DNA of 9,114 bases from Flavobacteriaceae bacterium (GCA_002690085.1 NZDM01000107.1:1-9114); one strand, 5' to 3'. Positions 1-7,184 are shown, numbered from the stretch's first letter. Notes: a model not told the origin generated them from the letters alone. A program made the numbers and translations.

Positions 1-634
1 AGTTTTCGCTATTATTCTTATTGTACTTTGCATTGATCAATGCTCAAAAATTTACATCAAAACTCATTTTGAGCTTGGGCAAGAGCTTGTCATTTTTAAT
101 TGGTTTAAAATTCTTTTTGTAGAAAACGATGGCATGGCTTGGGGCGCAAAACTCAGTGATTTTACCTCCATTATATCTGATAAATCTGCTAAGTTGTGTC
201 TTACAATATTTAGAATTTCAGCCCTTATTGGTATTGGCTATTGGTTGTTTGGGCTTGTCAAAAAACAAGCTTATCGATTTTTAATTTTGGCAGTTTCATT
301 GGTATTTTCAGGCGCACTTGGCAATATTTTAGATTCAGTTTTTTATGGTTTTTTTTTCGATGATAGTCTAGGGCGGAAGGCGGTACTTTTTCCAGACAAG
401 GGCTATAGCAGTTTGTTTTATGGAAATGTTGTTGACATGCTTTACTTTCCACTCTACAAGGGCTATTTCCCAGAGTGGTTTCCATTTATAGGCGGCCATT
501 ATTTTACATTTTTCAACCCTGTTTTCAATGTAGCGGATGTGGCCATCAGTATTGGTATTGGCCTGCTAATATTATGTAACATGGGCAATAAAACTTCAAA
601 AAAATCTTCTTTCAGAATTGATAAATCTGATTAG
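1..634 (+). CDS. lspA: Lipoprotein signal peptidase (signal peptidase II), 5'-truncated
   Basis: Inner-membrane aspartyl protease that cuts the signal peptide from prolipoproteins after diacylglyceryl transfer to the +1 cysteine. The reading frame is open from base 2, upstream of the first ATG (134), so the gene enters from the left; 210 residues are visible. In visible-residue numbering, the first helix leads into IDQCSKIYIKTHF (11-23) and VENDGMAWG (40-48), both family motifs. The two catalytic aspartates are D111 in GALGNILDSVFYG and D179 in FNVADVAISIG. The long loop between them (FPDKGYSSLFYGNVVDMLYFP and onward) fits the Bacteroidetes form, as does Ser after the first Asp. Hydrophobic segments surround the motifs. 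By comparison with relatives only about five N-terminal residues are missing. The 3' end overlaps the convergent cyclo-ligase gene by 23 bases. The identification is secure. Confidence 0.95.
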   Translation, partial: VFAIILIVLCIDQCSKIYIKTHFELGQELVIFNWFKILFVENDGMAWGAKLSDFTSIISDKSAKLCLTIFRISALIGIGYWLFGLVKKQAYRFLILAVSLVFSGALGNILDSVFYGFFFDDSLGRKAVLFPDKGYSSLFYGNVVDMLYFPLYKGYFPEWFPFIGGHYFTFFNPVFNVADVAISIGIGLLILCNMGNKTSKKSSFRIDKSD

Positions 635-1172
635 GTGTAAGACAATAATCTAATGCAATATCAGTGGGTTGAATGTCTTTAATTTTTTCATCAGCTTCAA
701 AAAAGGAGAGTCCGATTTTCACTGCATTAGGACAGTTTTTTAAAAAGCTATCATAGAACCCTTTTCCATAGCCGACCCGATTCCCAACTTTATCAAACGC
801 CAACAAAGGCACAAAAATCACCTCAAGTTTTGAGGCTTTAATTTGCAGCCCATCTTGGGGCTCTTCAATGTTCCATATATTTGGTTTAATAGTCGTATTA
901 TCCGTTAATAAATAATGGCTCATTTCACCTTTTAAAATATCACTTTTTGGAATGACAATATTTTTATCTCTTCCATATAATATACTCAATAGTGGTTCTG
1001 TTTCAACTTCTTTTAGGTGTTTAATCGTTAAAAAAAGGTGGTAAAAAGAGGCTTCCCAAATAGGAAGTTTAAGCGCTTGGTTGGCAATTTCTAAACTCAA
1101 GCTATTTATGGTTGAAGGAGTTAGTGATTTGCGCTTCTGTTTGTAGGCTGTTCTTAGGGTTTGTTTTTTCAT
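612..1172 (-). CDS. 5-formyltetrahydrofolate cyclo-ligase (5,10-methenyltetrahydrofolate synthetase)
   Basis: Cytoplasmic one-carbon enzyme that uses ATP to convert 5-formyltetrahydrofolate to 5,10-methenyltetrahydrofolate, returning a folate by-product to the pool. The protein is 186 residues, normal for the family. The N-terminus is basic (KKQTLRTAYKQKRKSL), as usual for the substrate/ATP-binding start. IPKSD (74-78) and IEEPQDG (102-108) fit the middle blocks. The diagnostic C-terminal signature is VPLLAFDKVGNRVGYGKGFYD (121-141), with the glycine-rich loop and terminal Tyr-Asp. It is the last gene of the rimK operon: its ATG overlaps the preceding stop in an ATGA arrangement (1169-1172), suggesting translational coupling. 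Its own 3' end overlaps convergent lspA, and no intrinsic terminator is visible. The E. coli homologue is ygfA/fau; I leave the symbol blank because naming varies. Confidence 0.95.
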   Translation of the reverse strand: MKKQTLRTAYKQKRKSLTPSTINSLSLEIANQALKLPIWEASFYHLFLTIKHLKEVETEPLLSILYGRDKNIVIPKSDILKGEMSHYLLTDNTTIKPNIWNIEEPQDGLQIKASKLEVIFVPLLAFDKVGNRVGYGKGFYDSFLKNCPNAVKIGLSFFEADEKIKDIQPTDIALDYCLTPNQIYQF

Positions 1173-2140
1173 CTAGTCGTTTTTGTAGAAAAGCGGAACA
1201 AAGCGTCTCCTTTGTAAACAATGGGTTCTTCATTAATATTTATAACATAGCCCAGACAATCGGCTTTAATGGACTGGTTAAATTTTCCATAAGCATCTGT
1301 AATATAGCCTAGTACAGTTCCCTTTTCAACTTTTGAATTAAGCTTTATTAACGGGCGGAACAACCCAGAAGTCTTGGCTCTGATCCATTTACTTTCCTCA
1401 ATAAAAATGATTTGTTTTTTAGGTGCTGAAACTTTGAATTTTGAATTTAACATATCTAGATGGTTTAAAATACGTTTGGCGCCATTGACGCCTGAATTGG
1501 TCACCAATCTGTCAATGTGATTTGATTTACCGCCTTCAAAAAGTATCATTGGAATGTTGATTTTATCACAAGCACTTCGAAGGGATTTGGGAATTTTTTT
1601 TGAGTAAACAACAAAGGGCGCTCCATAGGCTTTGGCCCATTTTTTGAGTTTTGGGGCTTGCTTGACAATTCGAATTTGAGGTGCATTAAAACGTCCTGCA
1701 CCACCAGTGTGGTGATCAATGATAAAATTGACTTGCGGAATGATTTCATGCATCAATTTATAAGCTACTTGACTGGCCAATGAACCTGTTTTTGAGCCTG
1801 GGAAGACACGGTTTAAATCCCGACCATCTGGAAGTTCCCGTGATTTATTCAAAAACCCAAATATGTTTAAAACGGGGATGCAAATGATGGTTCCTTTTTT
1901 TGGCTTATTAATCCCCTTTGCAATCAATTGTCTTACAATTTCAACCCCATTTACCTCATCACCGTGAATTCCTGCTGTAAAGAGCACCACAGGCCCAGGC
2001 TTTTTAGAACGGTTGATAATGACGGGTACTTCCACACTTGTTTGTGTGTGAAGCTTAGCCACATGAAAATTAATTTCCCGAGATTCGCCTGCTGCAATCT
2101 TTTCTCCTAAAATGTGTAAAACTGAATTGTGTGAATTCAT
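1169..2140 (-). CDS. M14-family zinc hydrolase, succinylglutamate desuccinylase/aspartoacylase type
   Basis: Predicted cytoplasmic zinc hydrolase of 323 residues; the natural substrate is not known. Visible motifs in order are GIHGDEVNG (57-65), giving zinc ligands H59 and E62; RDLNRVFPG (107-115), the substrate-binding Asn-Arg block; DHHTGG (142-147), with H144 as the likely third zinc ligand; and FEGG (201-204), with E202 as the probable catalytic glutamate. The last 80 or so residues (SGLFRPLIKLNSKVEKG and onward) look like the small beta-barrel tail of this family, related to lipoyl-type barrels. No signal peptide is visible. Its ATG shares one base with the rimK stop (TAATG), so the two are very likely co-translated. 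True AstE acts in arginine breakdown, but no other ast gene is here. Linkage to rimK instead suggests an enzyme acting on glutamylated or acylated peptides. Family assignment is firm; function is inference. Confidence 0.9.
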   Translation of the reverse strand: MNSHNSVLHILGEKIAAGESREINFHVAKLHTQTSVEVPVIINRSKKPGPVVLFTAGIHGDEVNGVEIVRQLIAKGINKPKKGTIICIPVLNIFGFLNKSRELPDGRDLNRVFPGSKTGSLASQVAYKLMHEIIPQVNFIIDHHTGGAGRFNAPQIRIVKQAPKLKKWAKAYGAPFVVYSKKIPKSLRSACDKINIPMILFEGGKSNHIDRLVTNSGVNGAKRILNHLDMLNSKFKVSAPKKQIIFIEESKWIRAKTSGLFRPLIKLNSKVEKGTVLGYITDAYGKFNQSIKADCLGYVININEEPIVYKGDALFRFSTKTTR

Positions 2141-3015
2141 TAACGTCTGTTTCTTTCAATGAATGTAATGATCGCTTTAGCAATGTTTTTTTCTGAAGCG
2201 CCTTCAATCCCCTCTAGACCAGGTGTGGAATTGATTTCCATAATTAGCGGCCCTCTTTTGGATTGCAAAAGGTCTACCCCACAAATAGGGAGCTTTAGTT
2301 GTCGTGCCGATTTGATAGCGATTTTTAGTTCAGGTTCTGACATTCTGTAATATTCATAGGTACCCCCACGATGTAAATTAGAACGAAATTCACCAGGCTT
2401 ACCGCGGCGTTTCATAGCACCAACAACTTGGCCATCTACAATAAAAGCACGGACATCCACCCCTTTTGCCTCGGAAATATATTCTTGAACCAGGGCTCTT
2501 GCCTGTAAGCCATTGAAGGCTTCCAAAACAGATTCCGCTGCATTTTTAGATTCCGCCAGAACAATCCCAAGACCTTGCGTTCCTTCCAATAGTTTTATAA
2601 CTACGGGGGTTCCCCCTACAAGTTCAATAACTTCTTCAACGTCTTTGGAGTAATTTGTGAAAACAGTTTTCGGCATGTCTATTCCCCCTTTCGAAAGGTG
2701 TTGAAAACTGCGCAATTTATCGCGAGATCGAATGATGGCATCTGAAGAAACGGTAGAAAATACATTCATCATTTCAAACTGTCGTACCACTGCGCATCCA
2801 TAGAAAGTCACTGAAGCACCAATCCTTGGGATGATGGCATCCACATCATTGAGATATCTGTCTTTGTAATAAATCGTTGGCTTTTCTTTCTCAATAATCA
2901 AGTCACAATTTAAAGGATCTATGACCTGAACATCATGTCCCCGATCTTCCGCCTCCTCAACAAGCCTTCGTGTGGAGTATAAATTTTTATTTCTTGATAA
3001 AATGACAATATTCAT
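2140..3015 (-). CDS. rimK: RimK, ATP-grasp glutamate ligase (ribosomal protein S6 modification)
   Basis: ATP-dependent carboxylate-amine ligase. The E. coli orthologue adds glutamates to the C-terminus of ribosomal protein S6 and can make free poly-alpha-glutamate. The protein is 291 residues, close to E. coli RimK (300). The N-terminal domain begins MNIVILSRNKNLYSTRRL and contains IPRIGASVTFYG (62-73). The ATP-grasp domain shows SRDKLRS (97-103), VIKLLEGTQGLG (139-150, K141 contacting ATP), VQEYI (176-180), FRSNLHRGG (210-218), GVDLL (246-250) and the metal-binding IMEINSTPGLEG (258-269; E260, N262). An in-frame ATG ten codons upstream (3045) was not chosen because known RimK proteins begin at the equivalent of M-x-I-x-I-L-S-R. 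First gene of the minus-strand operon and divergent from uvrC. The S6 gene is not in the window, so the target is unproven here. Confidence 0.95.
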   Translation of the reverse strand: MNIVILSRNKNLYSTRRLVEEAEDRGHDVQVIDPLNCDLIIEKEKPTIYYKDRYLNDVDAIIPRIGASVTFYGCAVVRQFEMMNVFSTVSSDAIIRSRDKLRSFQHLSKGGIDMPKTVFTNYSKDVEEVIELVGGTPVVIKLLEGTQGLGIVLAESKNAAESVLEAFNGLQARALVQEYISEAKGVDVRAFIVDGQVVGAMKRRGKPGEFRSNLHRGGTYEYYRMSEPELKIAIKSARQLKLPICGVDLLQSKRGPLIMEINSTPGLEGIEGASEKNIAKAIITFIERNRR

Positions 3016-3052
3016 GTTATAAATGGCCTTTAATTTTTGCGACAATATACTA

Positions 3053-3082
3053 AAAAAGTAGTATCGATTTTTAGGATGTTAA
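3053..3082 (-). promoter_or_regulatory. Candidate promoter of the rimK operon
   Basis: On the minus strand, TTA (3080-3082) is followed after exactly 19 bases by TACTTTTT (3053-3060). The Bacteroidetes housekeeping consensus is TTG, about 19 bases, then TAnnTTTG, so each element has one mismatch. Initiation a few bases downstream would leave a leader of roughly 30-35 bases before the rimK ATG at 3015. The location in the only upstream gap of the operon supports it; the imperfect match makes it tentative. Confidence 0.4.
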
Positions 3083-3099
3083 GAATTAGTATACCTTTG
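3071..3099 (+). promoter_or_regulatory. Candidate promoter of uvrC
   Basis: TACCTTTG (3092-3099) matches the Bacteroidetes -7 element TAnnTTTG exactly. TTA at 3071-3073, 18 bases upstream, could serve as a one-mismatch -33 element. The box ends only five bases before the uvrC ATG (3105), so initiation at the usual distance would fall at or next to the start codon. The transcript would be leaderless or nearly so. The match is exact but short, and such a box can occur by chance in AT-rich DNA. Confidence 0.45.
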
Positions 3100-3103
3100 G
3101 TAT
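3091..3103. repeat. Small perfect inverted repeat on the uvrC promoter box
   Basis: ATACC-TTT-GGTAT is a perfect 5-base inverted repeat with a 3-base centre. It covers the whole -7 box candidate of uvrC and stops one base before its ATG. A symmetric site placed this way could be an operator half-site pair, but five-base arms are short and chance is a real alternative. Confidence 0.4.
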
Positions 3104-3104
3104 T

Positions 3105-4940
3105 ATGGCGTCACTAAGCATCGAAATTCAACTCAAAACACTCCCTAGCAGTCCTGGAGTATATCAGTTTTTTGATGTCAAAGACAAGATTCTTTACATT
3201 GGTAAAGCCAAGAACTTAAAAAAACGCGTTCGTTCTTACTTTAACAAGAATCACGACCAGACCAAGACTCATGTTTTAGTTAAGAAAATAAGATCCATTA
3301 AGCACATTGTTGTTGCAACTGAGACCGATGCCCTTTTGCTAGAAAATAACCTCATCAAAAAACACCAACCGCGGTATAATGTACTACTCAAAGATGACAA
3401 GTCCTATCCTTGGATTTGTATAAAAAATGAACGGTTTCCAAGAGTATTTTCAACCCGTCGTGTTATTAAAGACGGATCTGAGTATTTTGGTCCTTACTCC
3501 AGTGTTAAAGTTGTGAACACCATCATTAATTTGATAAAATCGCTGTATCCAATTCGCATAGAGAACTATAATTTTTCTCAAAAAAAAATAAATAATTCTG
3601 AAACAGACATTTTTTTAAAAACACACAGCCACCAAGGACACTTTCTTGTTCTGGGTTTTGCAGAGCGTCCCAAAAAGCTGACACGAGATTTTATTTCCGA
3701 AAAGGATTATACAGAAAACATGCGATTTGTAAAGCAAATATTGAATGGAAAACTCGGTAATATCAAAAAAATACTTCGCAATGAAATGTTTAAGTTTTCT
3801 AATTTAAATCAGTTTGAAGAAGCCCAATCTTTTAAAGAGAAAATTATAATTCTGGAGAACTATCAGGCCAGGTCCACCATTGTGAATCCAAAAATTAGTG
3901 ATGTCGAGGTTTACAGCATTGTGAGCGATGAGAGCTATGCCTATGTGAATTTCTTGCAAGTGTCTCACGGCGCCATTATTAGGGCACATACTATGGAATT
4001 GAAAAAAAAGCTGGACGAAACAGATGCTGAAATTTTGACCTTGGCCATAATGGAAATTCGCCAAAGGTTTCAGCTGCAGTCCAAAGAGGTTTATTTACCT
4101 TTTAAGGTTGAATTAGGATCCAATTTAAAATGTACGGTCCCAAAGGTTGGGGATAAAAAGCAGCTCATAGACCTGTCTTTGCGCAATGCCAAATACCAAC
4201 GTTTAGAAAAATTGAAACAAGTTAAAATTACAGATCCAGACCGTCATGTGAAACGCATTATGGCCCAAATGAAATCAGATCTTCGGCTCAAGGATGTCCC
4301 CACCCATATTGAATGTTTTGACAATTCAAATATTCAAGGAACACATCCAGTTTCCGCCTGTGTAGTTTTTAGAAATGCAAAACCTAGCAAAAAAGAATAC
4401 CGTCATTTTAACATCAAAACTGTAAAAGGTCCAGACGATTTTGCTTCAATGACAGAGGCTGTTTACCGCCGCTACAAACGTTTGTCAGAAGAAAATAAAC
4501 CCCTTCCTCAGCTTGTAATTATTGATGGGGGTAAAGGCCAATTGTCTGCAGCTCTAAAAAGTTTGGACGCACTTGGATTGCGTTCAAAAATTGCGATTAT
4601 TGGCATAGCAAAAAGATTGGAAGAATTATTTTACCCAAATGATCCAATTCCCTTATATTTAGACAAGAAAAGTGAAACTTTGAAAATCATTCAACAATTG
4701 AGAAATGAAGCACACCGTTTTGGTATCGATCACCATCGGAATAGGCGCAGTAAATCTGCTTTTCATTCTGAGTTAGAATCTATCCCTGGCATAGGTGATA
4801 AAACTCGGGTCGAATTGTTAAAGGCCTTCAAATCACCTCAGCGTGTTTCTTTTGCGAAGTTGGATGAATTAGAACAAATCATTGGATGCTCTAAAGCCCA
4901 AAAAGTTTATAATTATTACCATTCTAAAAATGAAGCTTAA
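3105..4940 (+). CDS. uvrC: UvrABC system protein C (excinuclease subunit C), without the usual cysteine cluster
   Basis: Dual-incision nuclease of nucleotide excision repair; it acts with UvrA and UvrB and cuts on both sides of the lesion. The protein has 611 residues, normal length. The GIY-YIG domain (about 15-95), which makes the 3' cut, shows GVY (18-20), YIG (31-33) and catalytic E80 in LLLEN. A UVR-type helical UvrB-binding segment lies near 220-255 (NQFEEAQSFKEKI). The RNase H-like nuclease for the 5' cut is about 375-545, with D406 in ECFDNSNIQG, D474 in IIDGGKGQL and H537 in NEAHRFGI. Helix-hairpin-helix motifs end the protein (SIPGIGDKTRVELL, 559-572). The linker at 150-205 lacks the four cysteines usually found there; the only cysteines are at 105, 343, 404, 419 and 595. 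Start chosen because relatives begin with the same x-LSIEIQLKTLPSSPGVY pattern. The 3' end overlaps the patatin gene by 11 bases. Confidence 0.97.
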   Translation: MASLSIEIQLKTLPSSPGVYQFFDVKDKILYIGKAKNLKKRVRSYFNKNHDQTKTHVLVKKIRSIKHIVVATETDALLLENNLIKKHQPRYNVLLKDDKSYPWICIKNERFPRVFSTRRVIKDGSEYFGPYSSVKVVNTIINLIKSLYPIRIENYNFSQKKINNSETDIFLKTHSHQGHFLVLGFAERPKKLTRDFISEKDYTENMRFVKQILNGKLGNIKKILRNEMFKFSNLNQFEEAQSFKEKIIILENYQARSTIVNPKISDVEVYSIVSDESYAYVNFLQVSHGAIIRAHTMELKKKLDETDAEILTLAIMEIRQRFQLQSKEVYLPFKVELGSNLKCTVPKVGDKKQLIDLSLRNAKYQRLEKLKQVKITDPDRHVKRIMAQMKSDLRLKDVPTHIECFDNSNIQGTHPVSACVVFRNAKPSKKEYRHFNIKTVKGPDDFASMTEAVYRRYKRLSEENKPLPQLVIIDGGKGQLSAALKSLDALGLRSKIAIIGIAKRLEELFYPNDPIPLYLDKKSETLKIIQQLRNEAHRFGIDHHRNRRSKSAFHSELESIPGIGDKTRVELLKAFKSPQRVSFAKLDELEQIIGCSKAQKVYNYYHSKNEA

Positions 4941-7158
4941 CCTAAAATTTTACATTATTATCTGCTTATTATCCCTAGTAGGTCATGCCCAAGAACCCTT
5001 AACCGATAATCCCAAAATTGGATTGGTTTTGAGTGGCGGTGGCGCCAAGGGGTTGGCACATATTGGCGTCTTAAAAGTTATTGACAGCTTGGGGGTTAGA
5101 GTAGATTATATTGGGGGCACTAGTATGGGGTCTGCAGTTGGTGGATTGTATGCTGCTGGGTATACTGGCAAGCAGTTGGATTCTATTTTCAGAGGGATTG
5201 ATTTTGATGTATTGCTTGGTGACAAGGTTCCAAGGCCCTCAAAAACATTTCAAGAACGGAAAAATTCTGAGAAATACGGGATCTCACTTCCTATAAACGA
5301 TTTTAAAATTCAATTACCATCTTCAATTTCAAGAGGCCAAAACTTGTTTAATTTATTTACAAAACTAACATTGGATGTTACAGCTATTTCTGACTTCAGT
5401 CAACTTCCAATCCCATTTTATTGTATGGCAACTGATATTGAGACAGGGGCTTCAGTCGTACTGGACAGTGGTAATTTGGCCGAAGCCATTTCGATAAGCA
5501 GTACATTGCCCACCCTTTTTCATCCATTGGAGCGCGATGGCAAACTGCTGATGGATGGGGGCATTGCAAACAATTATCCTATTGAATATTTAAAAACAAA
5601 AAACTTAGATTTTATCATTGGTGTGAGTGTTGAAGAAGATCTTTTGACCAAAGAAGAAATCAATTCAATTTCAGATATATTAGCACAAATAAATAATTTT
5701 AGATCTGCGGAGGATTTAGAAGACAAGATTCAACTCACCGATCTTTTTATTGAGCCTGACGTGGAGGATTTTTCAATCATTTCATTTAACAAAGGTGCTA
5801 AAATTATTAAAAGTGGGGAAGTTTCTGTAACTCCTTTCATAAGTCAATTAAAGACGATTGCCAAGACACAGAATTATCGGAAAGCGCGAAAAAAAATAAC
5901 AGATCTAGATTCTTTAAAATTTAGTAAAGTAAAAATTGTTGGTAATGAAAAATATACGGACTCTTATGTCTTTGGTAAATTGCGATTTAGGCGTGGTGAA
6001 ACCATAAGTTTTAAAGATTTTAGCAGCGGGGTTAATAATCTTTTGGCGACCAATAATTTTGAAAGTTTTCGTTACCAGTTTTCTCCCCTTTCAAACGACA
6101 GCTATAATTTTACAGGCAATGTCAAAGAAACCACTAATACAACCTTATTAAAATTAGGAGTTCATTACGACAAGGTTTTAAAGAGCTCTTTGCTATTAAA
6201 CCTTACTAAAAAGCAATTTTTACTAAAAAATGACGTCTTGTCTTTGGATTTTATATTAGGCGATAATTCTCGATTTAATTTTGATTATTACATCGATAAA
6301 GGGTTTTATTGGAGCATTGGCCTTAATTTTAAATATATAGATTTTAGATATGATATAAATCCTTTGTTTTTTGATGCCAGCCTTCCAATAGAAATTGACA
6401 ATGCGATTCCCACTACAATTTCTGATTTAACAGCGAGCTTTTTTGTGGAGACTCTTATCAAAAAGGATTTATCTTTCAAGCTAGGAGCTAGGTTCAAGCG
6501 TTTTAAAATAGAAGCTTCAAGCCCTTCTTTAATCAATGTTTTTCAGACCAGTGAGTATCAAATTGAAAACAGCGATTTTTTCAGTATAAATACCAGATTG
6601 AGGTATGATACCTTAGACAATATTTTTTTTCCAACCAACGGGCTTTTGTTTGACACCGACGGAAATTTATTTCTAACGGCTTCCACTGCAGAAGATTTTA
6701 CACAGTTTTTAAACCTAAAAACCAACATTGCAAAAGCTTTTTTAATTACCAAAGACTTGTCTTTATTGGTTGGGGCAGAGGGTGGTTTTAGGATTGGTAA
6801 TGATAATATTCCGGCTCTTAATTTTGGTCTTGGAGGCTATGCACTCAACCAACTAAATAACTACGGCAATATGTTTGGATATGATTTCTTTAGTCTATCG
6901 GGCAATAGTTTTATAAAAGCATACTTCAATATGGATTACGAATTTTATAAACGGCACCACCTAAATTTTTCTGGTAACTTTTCCAATATTGGGGATGATA
7001 TTTTTATTACTAATGATTGGTTAGAACTTCCTTCTTATAGTGGCTATGCATTGGGATATGGTTTAGAAACTATTTTTGGTCCTATAGAATTAAAATACAA
7101 CTGGTCTCCTGAAAACAATTTTAACGGAGTTTTTATTAATTTGGGATACTGGTTTTAA
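4930..7158 (+). CDS. Patatin-like phospholipase with POTRA and outer-membrane barrel (type Vd-like)
   Basis: Predicted outer-membrane lipid acyl hydrolase of 742 residues. The ATG at 4930 was chosen over the in-frame ATG at 4882 because it begins a clean signal peptide (MKLNLKFYIIICLLSLVGHA, cleavage about residue 20). The patatin domain (about 28-235) has oxyanion loop GGGAKG (36-41), nucleophile S65 in GTSMG and the catalytic partner D209 in MDGGIANNYP. A POTRA-like module follows (about 329-386: FSKVKIVGNEKYTDSYVFGKL). The remaining 350 or so residues alternate in beta-barrel fashion and end in GVFINLGYWF, with the C-terminal Phe typical of barrel proteins assembled by BamA. The order resembles Pseudomonas PlpD (type Vd autotransporter). 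Whether the patatin domain ends up at the surface or in the periplasm cannot be told from sequence. The start lies inside uvrC, in another frame, with no Shine-Dalgarno but an A-rich run just before it. Confidence 0.93.
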   Translation: MKLNLKFYIIICLLSLVGHAQEPLTDNPKIGLVLSGGGAKGLAHIGVLKVIDSLGVRVDYIGGTSMGSAVGGLYAAGYTGKQLDSIFRGIDFDVLLGDKVPRPSKTFQERKNSEKYGISLPINDFKIQLPSSISRGQNLFNLFTKLTLDVTAISDFSQLPIPFYCMATDIETGASVVLDSGNLAEAISISSTLPTLFHPLERDGKLLMDGGIANNYPIEYLKTKNLDFIIGVSVEEDLLTKEEINSISDILAQINNFRSAEDLEDKIQLTDLFIEPDVEDFSIISFNKGAKIIKSGEVSVTPFISQLKTIAKTQNYRKARKKITDLDSLKFSKVKIVGNEKYTDSYVFGKLRFRRGETISFKDFSSGVNNLLATNNFESFRYQFSPLSNDSYNFTGNVKETTNTTLLKLGVHYDKVLKSSLLLNLTKKQFLLKNDVLSLDFILGDNSRFNFDYYIDKGFYWSIGLNFKYIDFRYDINPLFFDASLPIEIDNAIPTTISDLTASFFVETLIKKDLSFKLGARFKRFKIEASSPSLINVFQTSEYQIENSDFFSINTRLRYDTLDNIFFPTNGLLFDTDGNLFLTASTAEDFTQFLNLKTNIAKAFLITKDLSLLVGAEGGFRIGNDNIPALNFGLGGYALNQLNNYGNMFGYDFFSLSGNSFIKAYFNMDYEFYKRHHLNFSGNFSNIGDDIFITNDWLELPSYSGYALGYGLETIFGPIELKYNWSPENNFNGVFINLGYWF

Positions 7159-7184
7159 AAAACTGTTTTTTTTCCCTAAATTTG
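7155..7184 (+). promoter_or_regulatory. Candidate promoter of the hmgA-hppD operon
   Basis: TAAATTTG (7177-7184) matches TAnnTTTG exactly, and TTA (7155-7157) lies 19 bases upstream as a one-mismatch -33 element. Initiation near 7190 would give a leader of about 135 bases before the hmgA ATG. A second, weaker box, TAAATTAG at 7274-7281 with TTA at 7254-7256, would give a shorter leader. The rest of the 168-base gap holds only AT-rich sequence and the hairpin listed separately. Confidence 0.4.

Noticed and set aside
630..654. ATTAG (630-634) and CTAAT (650-654) as a terminator between lspA and the cyclo-ligase gene.
   Set aside because: The stem is five AT-rich base pairs with a 15-base loop and no T-run, so it is too weak to call.
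3016..3045. An ATG at 3045 that would extend RimK by ten residues.
   Set aside because: RimK proteins begin with the M-x-I-x-I-L-S-R strand found at 3015; the extra residues match nothing and would run through the predicted leader.
3602..3700. A second frame of uvrC spells C-S-G-F-C (about 3647-3661), resembling the lost C-x-G-P-C motif, which might indicate a frameshift.
   Set aside because: The residues before it in that frame do not match the expected C-L-x-Y block, the spacing to the conserved ISEKDY segment is far too long, stops close the frame just upstream (3599-3601), and two indels would be needed. The main frame is open and aligns on both sides.
4882..4929. An ATG at 4882 that would extend the patatin protein by 16 residues into uvrC.
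   Set aside because: It would put a basic, unrelated segment ahead of a well-formed signal peptide that starts at 4930.
7157..7173. A6-C-T-G-T8 after the patatin stop, considered as an intrinsic terminator.
   Set aside because: There is no GC-containing stem; the only pairing is A with T around a loop too small to form a stable hairpin.
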